Assembly: GCA_021018815.1 (NCBI GenBank)
Contig: JAITYX010000161.1
Coordinates: 124,001 to 188,000, forward strand
Length of the DNA: 64,000 bases
Direction of reading: 5' to 3'
From: Talinum fruticosum
Taxonomy: Eukaryota > Streptophyta > Magnoliopsida > Caryophyllales > Talinaceae
In this document: positions 21,607 through 31,596 of the stretch, one piece after another
Layout: each line of letters begins with the position of its first letter
How positions within the stretch are numbered: the stretch's first letter is position 1
Notes under the pieces: generated by a model
What the model was told of the DNA's origin: nothing
Database searches by the model: none
The model's input: only the letters and a program-made list of their open reading frames with translations
Translations under genes and position numbers: made by a program

Positions 21607-23203
21607 TGAAGGTTTGCTCGGGAGAGTCCGAGTCACCCTAGAGGGGGTGAATAGGGTGATGGAAGTTTTTCGTGGAAACTTTAGCTCTTTTGGCAAAGAC
21701 AAGACAGAGACGAGTTCCGAGTCAATCAGCGAGGTCGAAAAGTTTGGACACGGAAATGTTATCACGAATAAATAAGCAAGTTAAGCGGAAGGTATAAAAC
21801 CGTCCGAGTCTAGAATGAACTCAAAAAGATAACACTCGGAGATTATGTGAAAACCCTCCCGGGGCAGAAAACCACGGATTGTGCTAATCCAAGCACAAAG
21901 TCAAATCCACTATTTTGAGTCCACAAAATACCGTGAATCGATCGAACCCGAGTTGCTCCCTTAGACAACTCTATACAAGTTTTCCTAGACTCATAAATTC
22001 CCTTATCTCGATCTAGTACTTCCTAGCTGAGATAACCCTTACAGCTAGGGATAGCTAAGCTGAGTTAACCTTTACAGACTTAGTCAAGGGACCTTACAGA
22101 GAAAGTAAGAAAGTGTTTGTAAGTGAGTACAAGACCTTACAACTCGTAAAGTAATGAATTACAGAGAGGGAGTTGTAAGTAGAAGATTGAGAATGAATAC
22201 AATGACTTTGCTCAAGTATGTGTATTAACAATAGGTTCGGCCAATCTTCAAGTCTTGTGAGGTGGCTTCTATTTATAGATGACCAGGCAGAGTAGCCGTT
22301 ATCTTCATCTCGCTAACCGCGAGTCCTTTGTGACCGTTGACAAGGTCTTTCCGAGTCACTCGAAAGTATCCGTTGTAATGTGAACATTGGACAACGGTTT
22401 AACTCTCTTGGAAGTCCCAAAACCACTCGGTGGTGTCTTAAAAGATAAGGTGGAAACCACCATTAAGCTTGGCGTTCCAGTTTTCCAAATTTGGAAACGG
22501 ACAATTCGACACAATCTTCGGGACCTGGAGCGAGAGAAGGTTAAAAGCCATGTCTGCTGGTGATTTGACGTTTTGAAGCTCAGGTTACTTTTGTAGTTTG
22601 AAAAGTGTATCCTCGTTTGAATAACCTACAAAAGTAAATCAATTTTGATTCTCAAAGTATAAAATACTTTCGTCCAAGATTAGATACGGATAATAAAATT
22701 ATTGTGATAATTAAGCAACCGATTATCCGAGTTAGAAAGAGAATGGAGTTTTCCGAGTCTAATATCCATAATACTCGAATTCCATCCGACTTAGTGTAAA
22801 CAGAGAATCAAGCCAAGTAAAGAATATCGAGTGAAATAACGTGATATAGACTAAGCATGAAACAGACTAGAAGCATTGACTAAAATTGAATAGAGCTTAT
22901 AACCGGAAGTCGATCCGAGTGAGAAAAGACGAAATACTAATCTATTTAACATGCAATAAATCTGAGTGATGAGAGACTCGGAACGAGATAAGATACGCAT
23001 ATCGGTTTTCCGAGTTACTCGAAGGATAAGCACGAAATACACGAAGTAAAAGTCGTATCACTTAGAGAGTATACCAAATAACTCGGAAAAGTTTCTAGCA
23101 TATAGAGAATGCCTTGAAATCAAAACTCTTCAAGTACGAGATTGTTATACCTGATTCCCTTTTATACAACTCGAAAGGTATTGAGCGAGTGTCCGAGTCT
23201 TCA
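21607..23203 (-). mobile_element. Solo Sirevirus LTR nested in Sirevirus C pol
   Basis: It starts TGAAGACTCGG at 23203 (minus) and ends CAAACCTTCA at 21607; length 1597 bp. AGATG flanks it exactly on both sides (21602-21606 and 23204-23208). No internal region remains, so it arose by LTR-LTR recombination after insertion. It interrupts the linker between integrase (23209 up) and RT (21606 down). The ends are better kept than those of the host element. Confidence 0.92.
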
Positions 23204-23208
23204 AGATG

Positions 23209-24280
23209 GGTGGTTGGATGCATATTTGAAAGCTTTACTCGTCCTTTGATTTATCGGGTTTGTTGGTTTAACGGATCGATCTTCGATTGGTTGAACTTGC
23301 TGAGTCTCATTGATTTCTTCTTCGACATTCCGAGCTGGCTCTTGAGTTTGTTCAATCTAAGTCGGAACATTCCGAGTTACCTCGGTAATCTGTTTTGACT
23401 CTTTCGAGCTCGAGTTCGAGCAAGGTCGTCTTCATCTCTGTTGAGTCTAATATCCGAGTATGTGGACTCACTTATCCTGCCATCAATTTCATCAAAGACA
23501 ACGTGGATACTTTCTTCCACTTTGTTAGTTATTTTATTAAAAACTCGATAAGCTTTTCTATGAGATGAATAACCTAGAAATATACTTTCATCCGACCTAG
23601 CATCAAACATAGTCGGATGCTCCTTACCATTGTTGTGGACAAAACATTTACACCTGAATGGTATGAAGTAAGAGATGTTGGGTTTCTTCCATTTGTAAAG
23701 CTCGTAGGGTGTTTTCTTCAAGATGGGTCCGATGAGGCATCTGTTTAGTGTGTAATTTGTAGTGTTGATCGCCTCAGCCCATAAATAGTAAGCTAGATCA
23801 TTTTCAATCATCATAGTTCTTCCTATTTCTTCAAGGGTTCTCGCTCTTTTCGTCCACTACTCCATTCCGTTGAGGAGTTGTCGGTGCGGAGAAGTTGTGA
23901 GGGATGTCATTCTTGTCATAGAAGTCTGCAAATTTTGAGTAGTCAAACTCCCTTCCATGGTCGGTTTGAATCCTTCGATCCGAATCCGAGACTCCACTTG
24001 AGTTTTTCTACAGAGCTTAGTGAACTCTTTGAAGGCTTCATTCTTGTTCTTAGGAAAACATACCCAAGTAAATTGTGAGAAATCATCAACAACAACAAGT
24101 ACATACGATTTACCTCCAGGACTTTTTACAGGAATTTCACCATACAAATCCATATGAAGCAATTAAAGCACTTTGGATGTAGATACGGTTTTGAGTGGCT
24201 TGAAAGATGGTCTAACTTGTTACTTTTTGTGCATGCCTCATAGATTTTATCTTTCTTGAAGGCACGATTAGGTAAACCCC
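23209..24280 (-). pseudogene. Sirevirus GAG-pre-integrase and integrase (copy C)
   Basis: From about 24275 the minus strand reads the end of the pre-integrase zinc-binding region (RAFKKDKIYEAC). At 24160-24060 comes LLHMDLYGEIPVKSPGGKSY and VVVDDFSQFTWV (first catalytic Asp). A frame-changing gap follows at about 23860-23830. From 23814 comes MMIENDLAYYLWAEAINTTN and LKKTPYELYKWKKPNISYF, then FLGYSSHRKAYRVFN, the integrase C-terminal end. Integrase would insert the cDNA into nuclear DNA. Domain order is normal; frames are broken. Confidence 0.88.
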
Positions 24281-25240
24281 TAACCCACTATCTTGCCTTT
24301 GCTTGTTATCTCCAAATGTGACTTTTCCTCCTTTCGATCTTCTAGCTCAAACTTCTTATATTTCTTGAAGGAGAAGAATATTTACCTTTTCTGTCCTTCT
24401 TATATTTCTTGTAGAACTCATCCTTTGGCCTCTTTTCCCACTTCTTGTACTTTATCATTTTCTTGAAGCTGGGGGTTGTGAGTGCCATAGGGTCCTCTTC
24501 CGATTCCGAGGAGCTCGGACTTTCACGTCCGCTTTCGAGGTCTTCAACACAATATTCTTTTTGGTGTTGACCTTTGCATCCTCTTCTTCTAAATGAATCT
24601 CATGGGTCAGTAATTTTCCAATAAGCTCGTTTGGCCTTAGTTGAGAAAGGTTCTAAGCTTCTTCAATGGTTGTCACCTTAGGACCCCATCTCCTCTTTGG
24701 TAGAAATCTCATAATCTTTCTGGACATTTCATCGTGAGAAATCTTTCCACCCAGAGATTTGGGATTATTGGTAATCTCTGTGAACAGAATATATATCTAA
24801 GTGTTGTTTTCTTCGGCTCCATCTTGAACAGCTCATATTTATGAAAATATTAACTTATCTTCATTGGCTTCAATCGGCTTGTTCCTTCATAGGTGTTGAC
24901 AAGAGTGTCCCGCACCTCTTTAGTTGTGTCACGTGCTGAGACCCTGTTGTATTCTTCTCGTGCTAATGGCACACATCAGTGTGTTCATAGCTTTGAAATT
25001 CTTTTGAATTTCTCGGTCTCCTTAGTGGTGAACTCGGATTTGGCTTTAGGTATAAGAATTGCATTCTCCGTCTTTATTAGAATGTAGTTGCAGATTGGAT
25101 GATGTTCCAAACTTCTTCATCGTTGTCCATTAGGAAATATTCTATCTTCTTCCAATGGGAAAAGTTTGACCCTTTGAACTTCTATGGTCCGGTAGATGAT
25201 CTTCCTTCATCGAACTCTCCATTGTTCCGAGCCATCCGAT
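24281..25240 (-). pseudogene. Sirevirus gag (copy C), zinc knuckle deleted
   Basis: The start is near 25235 (MARNNGEFDEGR), then KFKGSNFSHWKKIEYFLMDN across frameshifts near 25190-25110. The C-terminal part reads ALTTPSFKKMIKYKKWEKRP and a Lys-rich run near 24480-24380. Compared with copy B, the CCHC knuckle and the protease are missing: text jumps from a Lys/Ser-rich end (about 24370) straight to KGKIVG (about 24310), which in B lies just before the pre-integrase domain. Confidence 0.75.
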
Positions 25241-25276
25241 CTTTATACCTTTGGATGGTGAGATCCTCTTGAAAGG

Positions 25277-25293
25277 TTTGGCTCGATACCAAT
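25277..25293 (-). other. Primer-binding site (copy C)
   Basis: On the minus strand ATTGGTATCGAGCCAAA follows the LTR end, resembling the initiator-Met tRNA binding site TGGTATCAGAGC. Confidence 0.75.
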
Positions 25294-26596
25294 TGAAGGT
25301 TTGCCCGTGGAGAGTCTAATCACCCTAGACGAGCGGTGAATAGGGTGATAGAGGAAATTAAACGATTTTTACAACGGACCAGCCAAACTGCAGATTCCGA
25401 GTCTAGATTGGACTCAAAAAGTGATAACACGTAATTATGCGGAAACCCTTCCAGGGCGGAAAACCACGGACAATGCTAATCCAAGCACCAAGTCAAATCC
25501 ACTATTTTGAATCCACAAAATACAAGGATCGACTCAACCAGAATTGCTCCATTAAACAATTCCTTACAATGCTTTCCTAAACTCGAAGTTACCTTATCCG
25601 ATCTAATACTTCGTGATCGAGGTAACCTTTACAATCGGGGACAACCGAGCTGAGTTAACCCTTAAAGCTCGGTCAAGGGACCTTTCTCGGAAAGTAAGAA
25701 AATAATGTGACTGATTACAAGACTATCTTTCCAACTCGGAAAATATGAAATACATAACTCGGAGTTGTAAGTAGAAAATTGAATAAGAATGAATCCAATA
25801 TTAGGTTTTTACAATAATTCCAGCAACCTTATAGTCTTACAAAGTGGCTTCTATTTATATTAACCCGGGCAGAGTGACCAGTTGAATCTTGGTTCCGAAC
25901 GAAGGTTTCACTAGTCATTGTAATCGGCTCTTCCGAGTCACTCACAAAAGATCCGTTGGGATGTGAACATTATGCAATGGCTCTTGGCTCCAAAAGATGG
26001 TCCAATCACTTGGTGGTGACTGAAAGTTGTGGTGGATACAACCGCTAAGCCTAGAGTTGGAGTTTTCCAATTTTGGAAACAGACAACCCTAATACTCGTG
26101 TCTAAGCCATGTTAAGAAGTAGATAAAACTTATCTGCTCGGTGATTGACAACTAGAAGCTTGGCTACTTTTGTATTTCAAAAATAAGTTAGCCTCGTTTG
26201 AATAACCTAAAAAGTAAACCACATTGGTTCTCAAAGTATAAAATACTTTGGTCCAAGATTAGGCACAGTATAATAATTCTCAAGGAAATAAACTGAATAA
26301 GGAATTAACACAGTAATTCTCTTTCCGATAAAATATGCGATCAGTACTCAAAATAATAGCGTTAGAGAAATTATTTGAGCATGCGATAGTTCTGAGTGGT
26401 GTCCGAGTGAGTCGAAACATCGGTGTAGAAGATATGCAATAAGGTGCTTTCGAGTCGATCGAAAGGAATGAAAACTTATACAAGAGTTTCTATAACACTC
26501 AGAATGACTTGAAATCAAAACTTAGGATAGATGAGATTTATACCGAGTTCTTCATGTATTACTCGTAATGACTTCGAGTTAGAAACTAAGTCTTCA
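25294..26596 (-). repeat. Sirevirus 5' LTR (copy C) with internal deletion
   Basis: It begins TGAAGACTTAG at 26596 and ends CAAACCTTCA at 25294 (minus). At 1303 bp it is 167 bp shorter than its partner. The missing part corresponds to about 16955-17125 and is bounded by short direct repeats (ATAATTC) in the partner, a signature of deletion by illegitimate recombination. Confidence 0.88.
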
Positions 26597-27079
26597 CAAT
26601 GTTTAGTATTTGTCAATTATGTTATACCGATAGTGCGTTGGGTGTTACGGAACCGGTTTAGGAACTCTTGCTCCATATGTTCTCAACTATTAATGGATTT
26701 AGGCTATAAGTCTATATACCAATTGAAAACAATTCCCTTGAGTGTTCTAACAAATTACTTTATCAATTGGTTCCCTTCAATTCTAGCATTACTACATGTT
26801 TCAATAAAGTGTAATGTGTTGTTTGGGATTTCCCTTGCCATCGAGTTGTTGGAACTTAGGTTGCTTGACAAGCAATGAGGCATACAAAGAGCACCAATTT
26901 CTTCATATAGGGCTTTGTATACAAGTGAGATTTACGAGACCCCCACCCTAATTGAGTATTAACCACATTGGTAATTAAATTCTAAATATGTTCAACGACC
27001 ATTGAGTTCGGCGACTCGTCCTTTTGTGACTCGTGCTCTCCTTGTCGGATTCTTCGTTATCTAAGCCTTTATTAGAAGC
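26597..27079 (-). pseudogene. Tat/Ogre gag, middle part
   Basis: Minus-strand readings include NLITNVVNTQLGWGSRKSHL with YTKPYMKK (about 27000-26910), then FVRTLKGIVFNWYIDL (about 26750-26700). EHMEQEFLNRFRNTQRTIGI follows, ending TNTKH at 26597. This is the Retrotrans_gag core (LKGxAxxWY ... EFLNRF). It continues at 15973 after the Sirevirus C insertion, and its N-terminal side continues at 29101 after the solo LTR. Confidence 0.85.
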
Positions 27080-27086
27080 TTCTATA

Positions 27087-29093
27087 GATACCTAAAATAT
27101 ATCATCCTTATCTCTTTTATTTCGTATTTTATTTTTTCGGCCCGATGATAAAATCCCAATCTCGTTTGCGAATTCGAATCATGATCGGAGTTTGATTGGC
27201 ATAACGGAAGCCAATGAACCACAAATAAACCCTTTATCACCAAAAATAAACCTTATTTGCTTTGGGCCTGTCCAAAAACCCATTTATTTCGGCCGATCTA
27301 AGCCCATATCAATGTTCTAGAGTCAAAATTGGCTGGCGTCGCGCATAAGGCTCTACTACACTTAAAAAGTCGCGTTTCATCTTCGAGCGTCCAACCAAGA
27401 CACGTAGCTAATTTCGTCCCTACAATGTCGCATTGACCGGCTCCGTGTTTCATGGCAAACATCATCAAAATTGCTGCGTTTTGCTCCAAGCGTCCAACGG
27501 AGACACATAGCCCTTTCATAAAACGACCCTGTTCTTTACCGACGCCGCGTTTCGGGGACTTTTCCTCCAAACACTGCGTTTTTGCTCCAAAGTTCAGCTG
27601 CAACATGGATGGAGGCTGAGACCGTATGATGCATTTCTTGACCGACACCGCGTATCTCGACATTGTTCTCGGGATCCCGGTTTAAGATGGTTTCGGTTCG
27701 ATTTTTCCGATTTGGCTGGCTAGTTTGCTTCTTGATTTGGATGGCGGTTTAAGCTCAACCCTAGGTTAGTTTCTTACCTATTTTTCCCTATTAATAGGGA
27801 GCTTAGGCTCTCATTTTGAAGAGGGTGAATTCCTATGTCTTATGCTTGCCAAAGTTGTACTCGAAATTTGCCTAAGAGCTATTGAATGCTTCACGTATTC
27901 CGATCTCTTGGTTTCCTTTCGCCTAATCCCTACTACATTTCCAACATTCGAACCCTAATCCTTCAACAGCTTGCATACATCTTTCCACCTTCACAAAAAT
28001 TGACAAAAAGCCACTTTCAATTTACCATTGTCACGCTTCGGATCCGGTGTGAGACCCAAATCGGCAGGTCGGACAACCCGAGGGTGCCAAATCGGCCTTC
28101 AACTATTATGGTTTATTTAATTTGCATTATTTATTGCTTTTGATATTGTGGAGAAAGAATGTAATCCTTTTTAATTCCTCCTCGCCCGATGTAATCTTTT
28201 ATTTTCTTTTTGCTTTCCTTTATTGCTTTTATTTATTGCTTTCTTATCTAGTTTTATCACTTTCTTTTGCATGCTTTCGTTGATTTAAATTACGCACCTA
28301 ATATGTTGTATGCTTGCCCTTAACACATTTCTTAAACTCATATCTCGAATTAGTAAAGGTCGTCCGTTGACGGGCGGAACGAAAGGGTTTATCCTTATAT
28401 TTCGTACCTTAGCTCCCAAATCTAGATTTTTGGTTCTAGACCAATGTAAGCATTTTTTAAATCTCTTTCAAGCTTAATCTTCTCATACTAAGATTGGAAG
28501 AGTATTTCTTTATTTTTGTTAGTTTTTATTCCTAAAGCCGATCGGCAACTCTATTTTCTTTTTTATTTCCTTTTAATTCGCTCTTTGGCATTTTTCGATT
28601 GAAAATAACAAAAAAAGAATTTTTATTTTCTCGACAGCTAAGCCATGGACCGAGACTCGACCAACTCGGCCACGGCCCATGGTCGACGCCTGGCGACCAG
28701 TACGTTTCGACCCTTGCCGGCACCGAAGGGTCACCTAGTCAAGCTTGGTCCAAGCCGGTGTTTTTACACCGGTTTGGCCCAAAATCCTTATCTGCAGGAA
28801 TAAATTCATTATGTTGTGTTTTTTAGTTGTAAAATAACATCCCGAGGCTTGTAAAAATAATTCCTAAAATAAAATGATTAATAAAAATCGCCAATCACCT
28901 TTGCTGAATTTATTTTAAATCAAATTATTAAAATCGGAAATCTTAATAAGAGATACATCCCCATTTCTAAAATTATCATCTTTCAAAAATTGTTTTCATT
29001 TTAAAAAGAGAAACCCCGCCACTTATGGAGAGGCTCAGTCCGAATCCGGTCCCACCTCCCGACGGGAGATCCGGGGCCCGCGAGGGTCGTGGT
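27087..29093 (-). mobile_element. Solo Tat-type LTR nested in the Tat/Ogre gag
   Basis: TTCTATA lies on both sides (27080-27086 and 29094-29100), giving a 5-7 bp target duplication. The host gag reads on across it (FKAIEASNKG when joined). Minus-strand sequence is colinear with 49799-54481: a GC-rich head, a TTTAGGGTTT-like block, a block ending GGGTACGAAACG-like, and the tail GGATGATATATTTTAGGTATC against GGATGACACTTTTTAGGTGTC. A diverged repeat of about 130 bp lies near 27350-27600 (CGAGCGTCCAAC / CAAGCGTCCAAC). A 121-codon ORF here (27298-27663) is probably not a gene. Confidence 0.82.
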
Positions 29094-29100
29094 TTCTATA

Positions 29101-29684
29101 GCTTTAAATGAACATTTCTCCAACTTCTTCATCAAGTCAGCAATTTTTTCGCTTTGATGTTAATTTGCGCATCTTTTTCTTCACTTTCTTTGGTTAACCT
29201 TGTCGGGATGACCTTCATGTCATCCCATTCTTCTTCTACATTGGTTGCCCATGTCATCATGGCCAGCATAATAACAATGTTGGAGAATTCAGTTTCCGAT
29301 TCTAAGAAAACTAAATTCTTTGGAGATGTATGTGAAAAATCACTGTTTGCATAGCCATCATCGTCTACAATGAATGATTGCAATGTAACATTATTATCGA
29401 TTTTGTAATTTACCCTTCCTATGTGGAATTGTCTCCTTTGTTTTTGAAGCAACAATACAAGCAATTTGGGAGTTAAGATTTTGTGTGTTATGTAATTGTA
29501 TTGACACAATTGCAATTGGTTCATTGAAAAGTGGATTGGACAACGTTCCTTGAAGGAGGGATGACGTTCTTAGGGGCCATGTCTTCCTCAAAAGGATTGG
29601 AATTTGAGTTTTAGAGAAAAAGATGACAGGAAGAGATGTCCCATCGGGCGTGTCAAAATTTGTAATCATGAATTTGGAGTCCAA
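29101..29684 (-). pseudogene. Tat/Ogre gag, N-terminal part with coiled coil
   Basis: Two overlapping minus-strand frames, 29684-29394 and 29524-29101, form one decayed gag start. The second has a Glu/Lys-rich heptad-like stretch (EEEWDDMKV, then LTKESEEKDAQINIKAKK) ending DLMKKLEKCSFKA at 29101. This is the coiled-coil N-terminal part seen in Tat-type gag proteins and it joins the gag at 27079. No good ATG is seen at the very start. Confidence 0.65.
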
Positions 29685-29694
29685 ATAAATTAAG

Positions 29695-30225
29695 ACAAGA
29701 AATATGAAACAAATTCCATTTTATATTTACATTCAACAGAATGGGAACTATCTCTATATTCGTTACAAATAAACAAATAATAACTCCTTTGATTCGATCT
29801 CCTTGAAATGAGCTTCAAAACAAATTTGGGGGATTTGAATGAATTAATCATGAAAGAGGGCCTAAGAGGCTTGATCTCAATCAACAAGAGTGTTTAACCT
29901 CTCAAGAGTAGACGACATATGCTTGAGTGTTTGTTTTCTTCTTTTAGAGAGAGAATTTTTGGATAGTTTTATGAGTTTTCAAAATGTTGACACTTTAGAT
30001 AGGGGATAGGGTCATATTTATAGAGAGGAGTCTCCCTCCCCTTTGTAAAGTTTGTATTGCCTTTTTGTCTCGCTAACTGGACCTTCCACTTGGATTGATG
30101 ACTTGAGAGTGTTATAGGCCTCCATTTAATCAAATTAATTAACTACATCAAACTAAATTAATTAATTTAAATTACTCTTTTACGTGATACATATTTATTA
30201 ATTTATTAATTTTTTGTGCTTACAC
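29695..30225 (-). repeat. Putative 5' LTR of the Tat/Ogre element
   Basis: On the minus strand it would start TGTGTAAGCAC near 30225 and end near 29695, just before gag. It has a TATA-like box (CTCTATAAATATGACC, near 30015-30030) and AG-rich transcribed sequence after it, as expected for an LTR promoter. The partner LTR is outside the window, so both borders are inferred. Confidence 0.5.
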
Positions 30226-30496
30226 AGCTCAACCAACACTTTGTTGGTACACGATAATAACTATGACAATCATAATACATTATTTTGGTACCCCATTAGC
30301 AATGGTTATTTTAGATCCACCTCATTAACACAGACTATTTAGTTTGATTAAAAGCACTCGTGAAGTAGGCATTGTTGCCTACTATAAGAACAATTTCTTT
30401 TTAAAAAAAAACTAATTGTAAGCATGCTCACGTCTAATTTAGGGTATGCAAGAGTTACAATTAAGCAATTAAGCTGTTGTTGTTTGAGTACTATTA

Positions 30497-31593
30497 GGGC
30501 AATTTTGGTTGGATGTAATCAAATTGGTAATGTAATCAAATTTATAATAGTCATTATATTACCATATTTGGTTACAAATTTGTAATGCAATCAAAATTAC
30601 ATTATAATCACATTAACCTTTATCTATGCAATTACAATTATTTGGACATTTACTAAACAATCATGATTACATCCATCCTTATGATCAAATTTTAATACAC
30701 TTGCAATAATTATTTTTCTCTCCCTTTCTCTTTATTCCATATCCTTTTTCTCCCTCCTCCTTGGCAAGCAAAAAATTCATCCATTTGAGAAGGAACTTGA
30801 TTTTCTTTCTTCTATTATCTTAATATATGATATGATCGGTTGATCATTAAGAGAAAAATTCAACTTCAATATTTTGGATTCAAAATTTAACTAATCAATT
30901 AAAAAGATAAAAGAAGCTTAAATTAAAATTTTTAGATCAAATTTTTTTACTTGTTAGCATTTATCTTTAATTTAATAAATATTTATCATCAATAAAATAA
31001 TATCAATTGATATTTTTTATCAAAGAAAAAAATTCAAATCTTAATTATATGATAGAAGAGATTAAAAAAAGCTCAAATATAAATTTAGAGTTTAAAATTT
31101 TGTTATTTGAATAACATTTATCTTCACTACGACAAATGTTTATCACCACTAGAATAATCTAGTTGATCCTTTTTGCCACCGAAAAAATTTAAAAATTAGA
31201 AAATATGAAAAAATATTTAAAAATCTCAAATGTAATTTCGAATTTAAAATGTTTTCATGTGGATAACATTTATCTCTATTACGATATTTATTGTCATTAT
31301 AGTTGATATTTGCCACTAAAGAAACAAAACTTCATTATTTGATTAAAAATATTTAAAGAAGCTCAAATCTAAATATGTAACTCAAATTTTTATTTAGATA
31401 AATTATCTCAACTATAATAATTTAATTACTATTTTTTGCCATTGAAATAATCCATTACCTTTGTGATTGCATTATATTTTTATATAACCAAACATGGTAA
31501 TACAATTATTGTCCCATTACATTGCATACCTAATTATATTGCATAATTGATTACATTACACCCCTATTACATTACATCCAACCAAACACCACA
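30497..31593. mobile_element. PIF/Harbinger (Tourist)-like MITE, 1097 bp
   Basis: The left end is GGGCAATTTTGGTTGGATGT, and the inverted right end reads TGTGGTGTTTGGTTGGATGT. Both are directly flanked by TTA (30494-30496 and 31594-31596), the duplication used by PIF/Harbinger elements. The TIR similarity extends inward for about 80 bp as a TGTAAT-rich region. The interior is AT-rich and holds about four diverged units of 140-150 bp (30880-31450; each with AAGCTCAAAT-like and AACATTTATCT-like words). No transposase is present. Confidence 0.75.
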
Positions 31594-31596
31594 TTA

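Larger units (their letters stand above)
15974..26596 (-). mobile_element. Sirevirus-type Ty1/copia retrotransposon, copy C (most complete)
   Basis: Minus-strand order is 5' LTR 25294-26596, PBS, gag, GAG-pre-integrase/integrase, RT, RNase H, extra ORF 19471-17885, polypurine tract and 3' LTR 15974-17443. A solo LTR of the same family sits in pol (21607-23203). Without it the element is about 9.0 kb, normal for Sireviruses. It inserted in the gag of the Tat/Ogre element. Expected target copies (CATTG at 26597-26601 versus sequence at 15969-15973) no longer match. Stops and a gag-protease deletion make it inactive. Confidence 0.88.
12141..30225 (-). mobile_element. Tat/Ogre-type Ty3/gypsy retrotransposon, dismembered by nested insertions
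   Basis: Three separated segments join in frame order on the minus strand: 29101-30225 (putative LTR, gag N-terminus), 26597-27079 (gag middle) and 12141-15973 (gag end, spacer, protease, RT). The gag text before and after each insertion is contiguous with known gag order. For example, TNTKH at 26600 continues as KDETILDYINSW near 15968. The element continues left of position 1 behind the Sirevirus A/B insertion. RT wording (CYKVMPFGLMNA) and protease wording (QRAIGMICLEL, then LLLRRPWLY) fit the Tat/Ogre clade. It is the oldest layer in the left half of the window. Confidence 0.82.

Noticed and set aside
27298..27663. A 121-codon minus-strand ORF
   Set aside because: Inside a solo Tat-type LTR made of decayed repeats; no family resemblance and no homologous frame in the 49799-54481 copy that I could see.
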